64,000 nucleotides of DNA from an uncultured Aquimarina sp. (GCA_947496705.1 CANMDW010000010.1:62001-126000); one strand, 5' to 3'. Shown: positions 53,796 to 63,107, numbered from the stretch's first letter. Notes: generated by a model not told the origin, from the sequence alone. Program-made: numbers and translations.

Positions 53796-55999
53796 AGTTT
53801 ATTGGACAACATGATCAAACCGATTGTGGGCCTGCTTCTTTGGCTATGATAGCCCACTATTATGGCAAAAAGTATAGCTTAGATGACTTGAGAAATCTTG
53901 CATTTATCTCTCGTGAAGGAGTAAGTTTATTGGGTATTAACGAAGCAGCATTAAAAATAGGTTTTGAGACTTTTCCTTCTCAACTATCTGTAGAAGAACT
54001 CAAAAAAAAGGCACATTTACCCTGTATCCTGCATTGGAACAAAAATCACTTTGTCGTTCTTTTTAAGATTAAAAAAAAACTATTTTCCCAGAAATACATA
54101 TACAAACTTGCAGATCCGGGATATGGGATTATATCATTAACAGAAGATATATTTTTAAAACATTGGTTATCTAATAATGCCAAAGGAATTGCTTTATTTT
54201 TAAGCCCGACCGACAAGTTTCATGCATATAGCCCACCAAAAGAAAAGAAACTATCCATCAAACATATGCTTGGTTATCTTCATTCGTATAAGAAGCAATT
54301 ACTACTTATGTTTGCATTACTTTTACTGGGCAGTGGGCTTACCCTTATTTTTCCATTTTTAACTCAACAACTAATCGATGAAGGAGTAAATGCCAAAAAC
54401 CTCAATACTATTACCCTAATACTTCTTGCTCAACTGGTGGTTTTTTTAGGTACCATTAGCATAGAGATTATTAGAAACTGGTTAATTTTATTTGTCGGGA
54501 CTAAACTAAGCATTACCATAGTGTCAGATTTTCTAAAAAAAATGCTGAAACTTCCAATCGCTTTTTTTGATTCTAAAACGACAGGAGACTTTAATCAAAG
54601 AATCCTAGATAATGATCGTATTGAAGACTTTTTGACATCACAAAGTTTAATGACTATTTTTTCTATCATTACTTTTACTGTATTCTTTGGTGTACTTTGG
54701 TACTATGATTATAAAATTGTTTTAACCTATGTAGTCCTAACTTTATTGGCTATAGGCTGGTCTGGATATTGGTTGAAAAAACGAAAACACTTGGATTATT
54801 TTCGTTTTCAACAAAAAAGTAAAAACCACGAATCCATTTTTGAGATGATTAATGGAGTAACCGAACTCAAGTTAAATCAATTTGATGAATATAAGCGAAA
54901 GGAGTGGGAAGATATACAAGAAAAGCTTTTTAAAATAAACATACGTATTCTTAAGCTAGATCAGTTTCAGTTCTCCGGATTCCAATTTATAAATGAATTA
55001 AAGAATATTTTTGTCACATTTCTAGCTGCCATGTATGTAGTTTCCGGCAAAATGACCTTAGGAGAACTTTTGAGTGTCTCTTATATCATTGGTCAAATGA
55101 ATTCTCCGGTAAATCAATTGATTAATTTTTTCAGATCCTTACAGGATGCCAAATTAAGTCTGGAGCGATTAAACGAAGTACAAAACCATCCTGAAGAAGA
55201 ATCTCAGGATCAGGTACTTCTCTCAAAAAACAATCTTATTGCCAGTTCTAATGGAAATCTAAAAGGAATCAAAATTGAAAATTTAAGTTTTCAATATGAA
55301 GGACCTAAATCCCCTTATGTTTTAAAGAATATCAATGCATTTATCCCCGAGGGTAAAGTCACCGCTATAGTGGGTGCCAGTGGAAGTGGAAAGACCACAT
55401 TAATGAAATTACTTCTAAAATTTTACGAGCTCACAGAAGGTGCTATTTTTTATAATACTATCGATTTGCATAAGCTATCACCAAAAAACCTTAGGGAAAA
55501 CTGTGGTATTGTCATGCAAGATGGCTATATTTTTTCTGACACTATCGAAAGGAATATTGCTATGGGAGAAAAAATCGTAGACACAAACAAATTGAAGAAA
55601 TCGGCACGTATAGCAAATATTGAACGTTTTATTGAATCACTTCCATTACAATACAATACAAAAATTGGTGCTGCGGGAAATGAAATGTCTGGAGGGCAAA
55701 AACAACGAATCCTAATCTCACGTGCTGTATACAGAAATCCTCATTATCTATTCTTTGACGAGGCAACCAGCGCATTGGATTCTGAGAATGAAAAAATAAT
55801 CCACGATAATTTACAGCATTTTTTTAAAGGAAAAACTGTTGTTATAATTGCTCATAGGCTCTCTACGGTTAAAAATGCAGATCAAATTATTGTTTTAAAA
55901 AAGGGTAAGGTCGTTGAAAAAGGCAATCATAAAGAGTTAGTCAATAACAAATCAGAATATTTTAACCTAGTAAAAAATCAATTAGAGTTAGGAAATTGA
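53792..55999 (+). CDS. lanT: Peptidase C39 ABC transporter LanT
   Basis: 735 residues. The C39 protease domain shows Cys12 in QTDCGPASLAMIAHYY, the His in HWNKNHFVVL and the Asp in LADPGYG. Then six membrane helices (LLLMFALLLLGSGLTLIFPF on) and an ATPase with GASGSGKTT, MSGGQKQR, YLFFDEATSALD and the H-loop AHRLS. It cuts the leader behind a Gly pair and exports the lanthipeptide across the inner membrane. It is the last gene of the lan operon; the HTCS-derived pseudogene fragment begins about 70 bases later. Confidence 0.94.
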   Translation: MKFIGQHDQTDCGPASLAMIAHYYGKKYSLDDLRNLAFISREGVSLLGINEAALKIGFETFPSQLSVEELKKKAHLPCILHWNKNHFVVLFKIKKKLFSQKYIYKLADPGYGIISLTEDIFLKHWLSNNAKGIALFLSPTDKFHAYSPPKEKKLSIKHMLGYLHSYKKQLLLMFALLLLGSGLTLIFPFLTQQLIDEGVNAKNLNTITLILLAQLVVFLGTISIEIIRNWLILFVGTKLSITIVSDFLKKMLKLPIAFFDSKTTGDFNQRILDNDRIEDFLTSQSLMTIFSIITFTVFFGVLWYYDYKIVLTYVVLTLLAIGWSGYWLKKRKHLDYFRFQQKSKNHESIFEMINGVTELKLNQFDEYKRKEWEDIQEKLFKINIRILKLDQFQFSGFQFINELKNIFVTFLAAMYVVSGKMTLGELLSVSYIIGQMNSPVNQLINFFRSLQDAKLSLERLNEVQNHPEEESQDQVLLSKNNLIASSNGNLKGIKIENLSFQYEGPKSPYVLKNINAFIPEGKVTAIVGASGSGKTTLMKLLLKFYELTEGAIFYNTIDLHKLSPKNLRENCGIVMQDGYIFSDTIERNIAMGEKIVDTNKLKKSARIANIERFIESLPLQYNTKIGAAGNEMSGGQKQRILISRAVYRNPHYLFFDEATSALDSENEKIIHDNLQHFFKGKTVVIIAHRLSTVKNADQIIVLKKGKVVEKGNHKELVNNKSEYFNLVKNQLELGN

Positions 56000-56072
56000 A
56001 GGTTATACATCGTAATATTTTATATAATTTTACCAGCGCAGCACTTACAATAGGTATCATTTTTACTTCACA

Positions 56073-56203
56073 CCACCAATCTCAACGTTTCAGAAATCGC
56101 CTATCAAACCGGATTCAATGATCCGGGTTGGTTTTGCTAGGCTTTTAAAGAAGAATTTACACAATCTCCTTCTGCAATACGAAAACCCTCAATTTCAAAG
56201 TGA
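56073..56203 (+). pseudogene. Fragment of the HTCS gene 3' end (AraC domain)
   Basis: It reads TNLNVSEIAYQTGFNDPGWF, then C, an in-frame TAG, AFKEEFTQSPSAIRKPSISK and a stop. This is nearly the last 43 codons of the HTCS gene at 39307-39439, with no upstream part. It marks the edge of a segment copied together with the leader module. Confidence 0.9.
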
Positions 56204-56382
56204 TTCAAGCAGTTTTCCTTCCAATCTTGCAATCATACTATACCTCATTTTTCGATATAGACGATATACTTCAAGCATTTGCATACATACTACCATTCAT
56301 TCTTTTCATTCCATCTTAATATTGCCCTTGAGATCGCGATCCTCAAAGTAAATTATTTAGTAATTATTTAAAAGTAAAGATT
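56204..56382 (+). promoter_or_regulatory. Effector leader module, copy C
   Basis: Same block order as copies A and B behind the HTCS fragment: ttttccttccaatcttgcaa, catactaccatt, ttaatattgccc, ttgagatcgcgatc and tatttagtaattatttaaaa. ATCGCGAT at 56333-56340 is 50 bases before the ATG. Confidence 0.65.
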
Positions 56383-57585
56383 ATGAAAATTAAGATCACA
56401 TTAGACAAATTGTATGTAACAGACAACGGGGACCCATCACATGAAACCAATGGAGAGTTGTATTACAGTTTTAAGGTAGACAACAAGGCATTGATCACTC
56501 GATCAAAGAATAGTCCAAAAAGTGTAAAAGACAAGGCAACTATTCAATTAAACAAATCCAAAGAACTGGATATCAGCAATAAAGAAACCATTAAGGTTAG
56601 CGGATATGTAGGAGATGTTGACAAAGGTTTTAACGGCAAGGATGAATACGACGACTTTTCGGTTACCTTAAAACATTCCAATAACTGGAAAGAAGGAAGC
56701 AACTCGGTGCACCTGGTAGACGGAAGACTAAATGTTACCTTATACTACAAAGTAGAAGTGGAAGGTGCTACCAATACCGATGATCTGGTGACTCCCAAAA
56801 AAACGGCTTCATTGGCCTTGGTATCTTTTGATGACAACGATTTCTTTAAGTTGATCCAAAACGCAGCGCTCAATTACGGTAACTGTTTCGAAGGATATGA
56901 CAAGAGTGTATTGATGAAAAAAGCATATACCTCTTCGCCCAAACCCACGGTACATATCAAAGACACCAGCAAAAAGAAGTTTCTGGAGACTATAAAAGGT
57001 CTTGCAGATGATGGATATTCAATAGATTTTTTTAGTTTTAGTCATGGAAATTCGAGTGCCATCACTTTGGATGATGGAGAAAAAATTACCAAGAGTGATA
57101 TTGATAGCCTAGGCACAGGAAAATATGCAGGAGGTAAATTTCCGATACGAATGGTATACCAAACCAACTGTCATGGCTCTTATCTTAATAAAAACTTTAT
57201 AAAAATAGGGGCCAAAGCTGTTTGGGGAGCCAAATACATTAATTTTTATCCCAATATCTTTAACAAATTTGCCAAAGCCTGGAATGACGGAGAACGCTTT
57301 GATGTTGCCCTTAGAGATGCCGATACAGCTTCTGCGAGAACCGTCATGCAAACCCTGATCGTTGCAGATTCTAAAGTCACCAAATTTAAGCCCAGTTGTA
57401 AAGTCTTTAGTACAGTATTGGGTAAAAGTGATTGTGCAGAAGCTTATTTTACCAAACCTGGTAAATGGCTTAACAAAAGTGAATATAATTCCAAGAAAAA
57501 TGGAAAGGACAATATGAATGCTTCTTCCAAGCAGATCATTGCCGGTGATGCCGGATTACGAAAAGCCGACAGGCCTTCCTGGTAG
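56383..57585 (+). CDS. Effector-like protein: beta domain plus clan CD (caspase/gingipain-like) peptidase domain
   Basis: 400 residues, no signal peptide and no Lys-rich tail. Residues 1-125 (KIKITLDKLYVTDNGDPSHE, ELYYSFKVDNKALITR, VSGYVGDVDKGFNGKDEY) are clearly homologous to residues 53-175 of the 39620 protein. The rest differs: FFSFSHGNSSAI (H221) and MVYQTNCHGSYLNKNF (C263) form the His-Gly ... Cys dyad arrangement of caspase-like clan CD peptidases, followed by GAKAVWGAKY. So the same N-terminal module has been joined to a different cysteine peptidase. Substrate unknown. It ends at a strong terminator and has no obvious immunity gene behind it. Confidence 0.7.
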   Translation: MKIKITLDKLYVTDNGDPSHETNGELYYSFKVDNKALITRSKNSPKSVKDKATIQLNKSKELDISNKETIKVSGYVGDVDKGFNGKDEYDDFSVTLKHSNNWKEGSNSVHLVDGRLNVTLYYKVEVEGATNTDDLVTPKKTASLALVSFDDNDFFKLIQNAALNYGNCFEGYDKSVLMKKAYTSSPKPTVHIKDTSKKKFLETIKGLADDGYSIDFFSFSHGNSSAITLDDGEKITKSDIDSLGTGKYAGGKFPIRMVYQTNCHGSYLNKNFIKIGAKAVWGAKYINFYPNIFNKFAKAWNDGERFDVALRDADTASARTVMQTLIVADSKVTKFKPSCKVFSTVLGKSDCAEAYFTKPGKWLNKSEYNSKKNGKDNMNASSKQIIAGDAGLRKADRPSW

Positions 57586-57600
57586 GATATAAACTCCTAT

Positions 57601-57635
57601 AAAAAGTCATTATGATCGCTCATAATGACTTTTTG
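57601..57635. terminator. Bidirectional terminator AAAAAGTCATTATGA
   Basis: AAAAAGTCATTATGA pairs perfectly with TCATAATGACTTTTT around TCGC. It lies between the convergent effector and DoxX genes. Confidence 0.93.
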
Positions 57636-57665
57636 TTTTGTAATAAGAAGCATGCTCAATTACAA

Positions 57666-58088
57666 TCACTGTTGCATTTTCAGATAATAATCTACAGAAT
57701 GTTTACCAGATCCATAGAGTAAAAAGAAGATACATAACAGTAAAATGATACTGGCAATAATAAGGTTTGAAACATTCATTTCTCCTATAAAATTGATCAA
57801 AACAGCACCCAGAAGTAAGGGAAGCTGTGCCATTACCGACCATCGGGTTAATAGTCCAAAGGCTATTAATATTCCCCCGACCAAATGTGCGGGAGCCACA
57901 TAATGAATTACAATCATAGTCCCGGCAAGATTCTGAACCGGTTTTATAAGGTCTACAAGAATCTGGCTGTTGCTTACAAAATCGATTCCTTTAATAAATA
58001 AAAATACCCCTAAGGCTATTCTTAACAGATCTAATGGATAATACGTATGCGCATTTGCCCATTTATTTAATGATTTTATCGTTGGCAT
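57666..58088 (-). CDS. DoxX family membrane protein
   Basis: 140 residues with four predicted membrane helices. YYPLDLLRIALGVFLFIKGIDF, VHYVAPAHLVGGILIAFGLLTR and a short charged tail fit DoxX/DoxD-like small membrane proteins. Exact role unknown; relatives act in quinone or oxidative-stress contexts. It is the first ordinary gene right of the accessory island. Confidence 0.8.
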   Translation of the reverse strand: MPTIKSLNKWANAHTYYPLDLLRIALGVFLFIKGIDFVSNSQILVDLIKPVQNLAGTMIVIHYVAPAHLVGGILIAFGLLTRWSVMAQLPLLLGAVLINFIGEMNVSNLIIASIILLLCIFFLLYGSGKHSVDYYLKMQQ

Positions 58089-58165
58089 AACAAAATAAGT
58101 ATTGATTAGACCATTATAAGATACTCATTTTTAATACAATAAAAAAATACATTCTGTCTCTTGCC

Positions 58166-59347
58166 TTAACGCTTTAAGAATCTAAGGTTTTTATACCAGC
58201 GAAATACCCATTTGATCCATATAAAAACTTCTGGTAAAGCCATTTTAATCTTTTTTCGGGTAACACTTAATAAAAGAGTTAATTGAAGTTTTATTTTTTC
58301 TTCATATGTATAGTAATATAAAACCAAAACACAAATAAAAGTCACAAACAATAAAGCGCCAATAATCGTCTCTACAGGTGTTAAATCATGATAAAAAAAG
58401 CGGTTAAGCCCTAAGCCAAACCAACTTCCATAAAGCACAAAAAAGTGAATTATATATATAGATAGTGTTTTACCGCCAATCCTGATGATAGTTTTATGGG
58501 TCAGATAGTTTTTAAATAGTATAAAAACAGCAAAGAGTATACATACATTTCCTAGTCTGATAAACAGAAAATTATTATATGCAACAGATTTAAAAATTGT
58601 GATGTTAGTAACATCGTGTAATACCATTAATATACTTGAAGAATACCACACTAATAATCCCCCTGTAAACAATAGTGTTATTATTGAGTAAGGATAAAAT
58701 GCTTTATGCTCGCCATATTTTAAAAAGAGCGTTGCCATAAAGCTTCCGAAGCATACATATCCAAACCATGGAAACAAGGTGAAAACAGAGCCGTTATGGT
58801 TTGTAAAATAATTAGCTACTGTCTGTGGCAAAAACTCAAGTATACAAGCATCATACAGTGGTTGTAATATAAAAATGATGATTCCCAATCCCAATACTGT
58901 ATTTTGAAACCAGGTCTTATTGGTACGGGATAAAATAAGGTATACTCCTGTCAACAACAACATCGATGTACCAATGCATTGTAATACATCTACATAGAAA
59001 AAAGATGGATTCACCGTTCCGTTAAAAACAGCATACAAACTAAGACGAAGTAAATATCCCCAAAAAATAACCTTGACAGCTCGTTTTACACCTTTCAGTA
59101 CCCTGGGGTTATCTAATCCTGTCGCGCTTTGCTTCAATAATAAAAATGTAAAGATAAAACCGGTAATTGTAAAAAAAGTTGGGGCTGTCATCCCTCTGAA
59201 ATACTCCCACGTACTATATACAAAATTACTCTTGTCTCGATATGCATCACCCAAAAGGGCATGTACAAAATGCCCCTGAAGCATCATCATAATTGCAAAA
59301 GCACGTATTGCGTCGAGAAAGTGCAATCGACTGGTTTGCTTTGTCAT
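58166..59347 (-). CDS. Membrane acyltransferase-like protein (HGSNAT/DUF1624 type)
   Basis: 393 residues with about ten hydrophobic helices. RLHFLDAIRAFAIMMMLQGHFVHALL and APTFFTITGFIFTFLLL correspond to the conserved N-terminal segment (RxxxlDalRG, H) of heparan-alpha-glucosaminide N-acetyltransferase-like and DUF1624 proteins. ARGA-type catalytic details cannot be confirmed. It probably transfers acyl groups to an envelope sugar. Stands alone, divergent from the DoxX gene at 59642. Confidence 0.7.
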   Translation of the reverse strand: MTKQTSRLHFLDAIRAFAIMMMLQGHFVHALLGDAYRDKSNFVYSTWEYFRGMTAPTFFTITGFIFTFLLLKQSATGLDNPRVLKGVKRAVKVIFWGYLLRLSLYAVFNGTVNPSFFYVDVLQCIGTSMLLLTGVYLILSRTNKTWFQNTVLGLGIIIFILQPLYDACILEFLPQTVANYFTNHNGSVFTLFPWFGYVCFGSFMATLFLKYGEHKAFYPYSIITLLFTGGLLVWYSSSILMVLHDVTNITIFKSVAYNNFLFIRLGNVCILFAVFILFKNYLTHKTIIRIGGKTLSIYIIHFFVLYGSWFGLGLNRFFYHDLTPVETIIGALLFVTFICVLVLYYYTYEEKIKLQLTLLLSVTRKKIKMALPEVFIWIKWVFRWYKNLRFLKR

Positions 59348-59641
59348 GGTCGAGGTCTTTGGTTAGTTATCCCCAAAAACGGGTTTTGGGTCATAATATT
59401 GCTCTGAAAAAGTGTAAAGCTAGTCAATTTTATTTGTCTTTATATTGATGCTAAGGTGATTAAAGATAAGCATTGATAATTTTGTAGGATTTTACCTCAA
59501 AAAGAAGACAGCTACAATGCACTCCCTGTGCGGATTTCGGGGATTTTGCCCCTTATAATAGCATAAAGTCATCTTCATTTTGGCAATTAAAAAAACATTG
59601 TAGCGTTACATATGGGTACAAACAACCAAAACTTTTAATCT

Positions 59642-60022
59642 ATGAATGAAAAAGTAATCTTAGGAATTAGAATAGTATTTGGCCTGGCCATTTTATTCTT
59701 TGGAAGCAATAAGTTGTTCTATTTTATGGATCCTCCCGAACCTTCTACAAAAATTGCCGGAAGCTTCTTAAGGGTCCTGATATCATCCAAAACTATGATG
59801 CTGGTAGCTATCGTTGAAATTTGCGCAGGAATTGCTTTATTAGCAAATAGATTTGCCCCTTTAATGATGGTGATTCTAATGAGCGTATCGGTCAATGCAT
59901 TTTTGTATCATATTAAATTAGATACTAAAAATTGGTATATCGGAGTGGTGTTTTTAGCACTAAATATTCTTATGCTATACATTTATAAGGATCGCTACAA
60001 AGAACTGCTCAAAGCACAATAG
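59642..60022 (+). CDS. DoxX-like membrane protein
   Basis: 126 residues, four helices, beginning KVILGIRIVFGLAILFFGSNKLFYFM, with IVEICAGIALLANRFAPLMMVIL. Distantly similar in layout to the 57666 protein. It is followed by a terminator. A GGGGATTTTGCCCC palindrome lies at 59539-59552 in its upstream region. Confidence 0.75.
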   Translation: MNEKVILGIRIVFGLAILFFGSNKLFYFMDPPEPSTKIAGSFLRVLISSKTMMLVAIVEICAGIALLANRFAPLMMVILMSVSVNAFLYHIKLDTKNWYIGVVFLALNILMLYIYKDRYKELLKAQ

Positions 60023-60028
60023 CATAAC

Positions 60029-60065
60029 AAAAGATGCCTCTATACTAAATATGGGCATCTTTTTT
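60029..60065 (+). terminator. Terminator AAAAGATGCC...GGCATCTTTTTT
   Basis: AAAAGATGCC and GGCATCTTTT enclose a 14-base loop, then a T run, 7 bases behind the DoxX stop. Confidence 0.9.
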
Positions 60066-60180
60066 AATTGAATTCATTTAGCGTATGAAATGATTTAAAA
60101 AAAGGAAACTCAGGTTAATTAATCAAGATTATTTAGTAATTTAAAGTGCGCTAATTAAATTTAAATACACAACCCATCTG

Positions 60181-62091
60181 ATGGCCAATGTTTCAAGTAG
60201 AAAAGACATAGTAGCTTTTGAAAAATTACCCCTTCCAGACTTACCAGAAAGCACTTACCAGGCAATTTTAAATTCGGCATTAACGTATCCAGAGCGAATA
60301 GCTTTACAGTTTTTTCTTCAGGCAAAAGATTATAAAAAATCATATAACATTACCTATCAAGAATTACTCGACAACATCAACGCAACCGCAAATATGTTTA
60401 GAGGATTAGGGCTGATGGATACCGATACCGTAACCTATATACTACCCAACCTTCCTGAAACTATATTTACGGTTTATGGTGGAGAAACAGCAGGTATTGC
60501 AAATGCAATTAACCCGTTATTAGAGCCATTGCAAATGGCAGATATTATGAATGCCGCCGAGACCAAAATATTGGTAACATTAGCCCCTTTTCCAAAAACC
60601 GATATTTGGAACAAAGTATCTTCAATACTAGATAAAATACCTACACTAACTACAATCCTGACGGTTTCACCTGCAAACTATCTCGGTTTTTTACCTAAAA
60701 CCATTTTGGGCTTAACCACCAAAAGAGCAAGAGTGCCCAATACTGTAAAAGTGTTGGATTTTAATAAAATAATTAAGAATTACTCTAAAGACAAACTCAG
60801 TTTTAACAGAAAAATTGATCCCGAAGACATTGCTTCTTATTTCCATACTGGCGGAACCACAGGAAAGCCTAAAATAGCACAGCATACCCATAGAAATGAA
60901 ATATTTAATGCATGGTCTTTGGTGAATGCCTTTGGTTTGGATGAGCAAAAACGCTTTTTTTGTGGGCTGCCCTGGTTTCATGTAAATGGCGTCATCGTTA
61001 CCGGTTTATTCCCTTTTATGGACGCACACACTTTGGTGTTGGGCACACCCGCAGGATATAGAGGAAAAGGAGTTTTGGATAATTTCTGGAAGATTGTTGA
61101 ACATTACAAGATTTCATTTTTCAGCTCGGTACCTACCGTTCTTCAGTATCTTCTGGAAGTAAAGAAAACCAATGAGGATATCAGTAGCCTGGAATATGCA
61201 TTTTGCGGTGCAGCACCTTTATCCAACAAATTGTTTCATGATTTTGAGGCCACAACAGGCATTACCATTTTAGAAGGGTATGGATTTACCGAAGGAACTT
61301 GTGCTAATTCGGGAAATCCAAGGTATGGAGAGCGAAAAATTGGTTCTATCGGGCTGGCTACTGCACATCATCACATGAAAATTGCCATACTGGACGAAAG
61401 TAAAAAGTATATTCGAGATGCCAATGTAAACGAAATAGGCATAATTATCGCCAGAGGAGAAAACATATTTCCCGGCTATAAAGAAGCCATTCATAACGAA
61501 GATATTTGGGTTCATGACGGCACATACAAATGGTACAACACCGGCGATTTAGGACGACAAGACGAAGATGGTTATTTCTGGATAACAGGAAGAAAAAAAG
61601 AACTCATCATAAGAGGAGGGCATAATATTGACCCAAAATCCATCGAGGATCCACTATCAAAGCATCCTATGATTGCAACTGTCGCTGCCATTGCAAGACC
61701 AGACAAACGTTTGGGTGAAATCCCGGTCGCTTATGTGCAACTAAAGCCCGGTATTTCAAGTACCGAAGAAGAATTACTCGCTTTTGCCAAAGAACACATT
61801 AAAGAACGGGCAGCGGTGCCAAAGTCAATTTACATCTTAGATGAATTACCATTAACCGCTATCGGAAAAATCTTTAAACCGGCATTAAGCAAAAGGCAAA
61901 TTAAAGAAACGTTTGAAAAAGATTTAGCCACTATTAAAGAAATAGAAGATTATAAAGTTGAAGTAAGTTTTCATGAAAAGAAAGGACTGCTCGCTACAAT
62001 AAGCACGACCTGCGACTTAAACAAAGAAGAGCTTACCAATAAAGTAAATGAAGTATTAGGAGCATACACCGTGCCATTTGAGATTATATAA
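60181..62091 (+). CDS. Acyl-CoA synthetase (AMP-binding enzyme)
   Basis: 636 residues of the ANL family. P-loop-like YFHTGGTTGKPKIAQHTH, the A5 motif LEGYGFTEGT, the Asp of YNTGDLGRQDEDGYFWITGRKKELIIRGG and the C-terminal lysine in LTAIGKIFKP are present. It activates a carboxylic acid as acyl adenylate and transfers it to CoA. The wide relatives use long-chain or aromatic acids; substrate not predictable. The last about 50 residues (VEVSFHEKKGLLATISTT) are a small extra domain. Confidence 0.9.
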   Translation: MANVSSRKDIVAFEKLPLPDLPESTYQAILNSALTYPERIALQFFLQAKDYKKSYNITYQELLDNINATANMFRGLGLMDTDTVTYILPNLPETIFTVYGGETAGIANAINPLLEPLQMADIMNAAETKILVTLAPFPKTDIWNKVSSILDKIPTLTTILTVSPANYLGFLPKTILGLTTKRARVPNTVKVLDFNKIIKNYSKDKLSFNRKIDPEDIASYFHTGGTTGKPKIAQHTHRNEIFNAWSLVNAFGLDEQKRFFCGLPWFHVNGVIVTGLFPFMDAHTLVLGTPAGYRGKGVLDNFWKIVEHYKISFFSSVPTVLQYLLEVKKTNEDISSLEYAFCGAAPLSNKLFHDFEATTGITILEGYGFTEGTCANSGNPRYGERKIGSIGLATAHHHMKIAILDESKKYIRDANVNEIGIIIARGENIFPGYKEAIHNEDIWVHDGTYKWYNTGDLGRQDEDGYFWITGRKKELIIRGGHNIDPKSIEDPLSKHPMIATVAAIARPDKRLGEIPVAYVQLKPGISSTEEELLAFAKEHIKERAAVPKSIYILDELPLTAIGKIFKPALSKRQIKETFEKDLATIKEIEDYKVEVSFHEKKGLLATISTTCDLNKEELTNKVNEVLGAYTVPFEII

Positions 62092-62093
62092 GT

Positions 62094-62246
62094 AGTGCCT
62101 GGTCGGAAATATATCACTATTAAATTTGTTTCTTTTTTGCACTATTTTTATTTGTTTTTTATCGCCTGATGCTAAGGCATCTGCGTCAAAAAAGAAAATC
62201 AAAAATAATTCAAATTATAAAAACCGCCTATTTCCGGCCAGATACT
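62094..62246. mobile_element. MITE-like element 3 (agtgcctggtcgg ends)
   Basis: About 153 bases with imperfect inverted ends, agtgcctggtcggaaata and, from the right, agtatctggccggaaata. The inside is AT-rich with secondary inverted pieces and no gene. Located just after the acyl-CoA synthetase stop. Confidence 0.6.
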
Positions 62247-62314
62247 AAAGTAAGAACACACAGTTTTTGGCATCTTTATTGATATCATTAGTATACACAT
62301 AAAAACCATATCTT

Positions 62315-62656
62315 ATGAAAACTGATAATTATACCAGATTTATATTCACTATTATTGCTATTTGCCTTGTCATTATTGTAATAAGAGATATTGAAATCAT
62401 TCCAAAAGCGCATGCAAACAATACTCCGACCACAAATTATGGAATAGTACCGATCAATACCGATGGTTCTATTACTGTGCGTCTAAGTAACACCAATGAA
62501 ATTGATGTAAACATTAAAAACATCGATACCTATGATAAACTTAAGGTTGATCTTAATAGCATAAGTACTCGAGATGAATTAGACATCAATATTGATGAAA
62601 TCGGCGGTAGTTATGTTTCAAGTGGTGGCCCGATTAAAGTGAAAGTTCAGAACTGA
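62315..62656 (+). CDS. Membrane-anchored small hypothetical protein
   Basis: 113 residues. One N-terminal helix (FIFTIIAICLVIIVI) then a periplasmic part rich in alternating charged and Ile/Asn residues: NEIDVNIKNIDTYDKLKVDLNSI, an apparently beta repeat, ending in SGGPIKVKVQN. Similar short proteins are common in Flavobacteriia but I know no function. Confidence 0.65.
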   Translation: MKTDNYTRFIFTIIAICLVIIVIRDIEIIPKAHANNTPTTNYGIVPINTDGSITVRLSNTNEIDVNIKNIDTYDKLKVDLNSISTRDELDINIDEIGGSYVSSGGPIKVKVQN

Positions 62657-62735
62657 TAGGTATTCAGAATCAAACACCTTACGCAACCTTTTGTACAAAT
62701 TTCATCTTTTTGATATAAAGAAAAGATGAAACACG

Positions 62736-63107
62736 ATGAAAAACATTTTGATACCGCTTTTATGCCTGGCTATCTGTGCCTGCAGCAATGATGATGATGA
62801 TACTTCATCAAAAATTTGCAACACCGCAGATCCTTTAGAAGATCTTTCCTGGTTAAATGATATTAAGAAGACATTTGAAGCAGACCTAATCCCGGCCGGT
62901 AATCAAATTATAAAATATCGCTACAAGGAGCAAGATGTATTTTGGATTGACAGTTGTGTTAATTGCGAAGATGCATTAATACAGATTTATAATTGTACCG
63001 GAGCAATTATTTGCCAAAAAGGGGGTATCGCAGGATTGGATGATTGTCCTGATTTTCAGTCTGAAGCAACGGCTATGGTCATCTTATTTAATAATGTTCA
63101 GAATTAA
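62736..63107 (+). CDS. Small lipoprotein with SNDDDD tail
   Basis: 123 residues. Lipobox ICAC followed by SNDDDD, an acidic surface-export-like signal. LEDLSWLNDIKKTFEADLIPAGNQIIKYRYKEQDVFWIDSCVNC and several Cys pairs suggest a compact disulfide-bonded domain of the type seen in many Flavobacteriaceae lipoproteins. No function known. Its start lies about 80 bases behind the previous gene. Confidence 0.7.
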   Translation: MKNILIPLLCLAICACSNDDDDTSSKICNTADPLEDLSWLNDIKKTFEADLIPAGNQIIKYRYKEQDVFWIDSCVNCEDALIQIYNCTGAIICQKGGIAGLDDCPDFQSEATAMVILFNNVQN

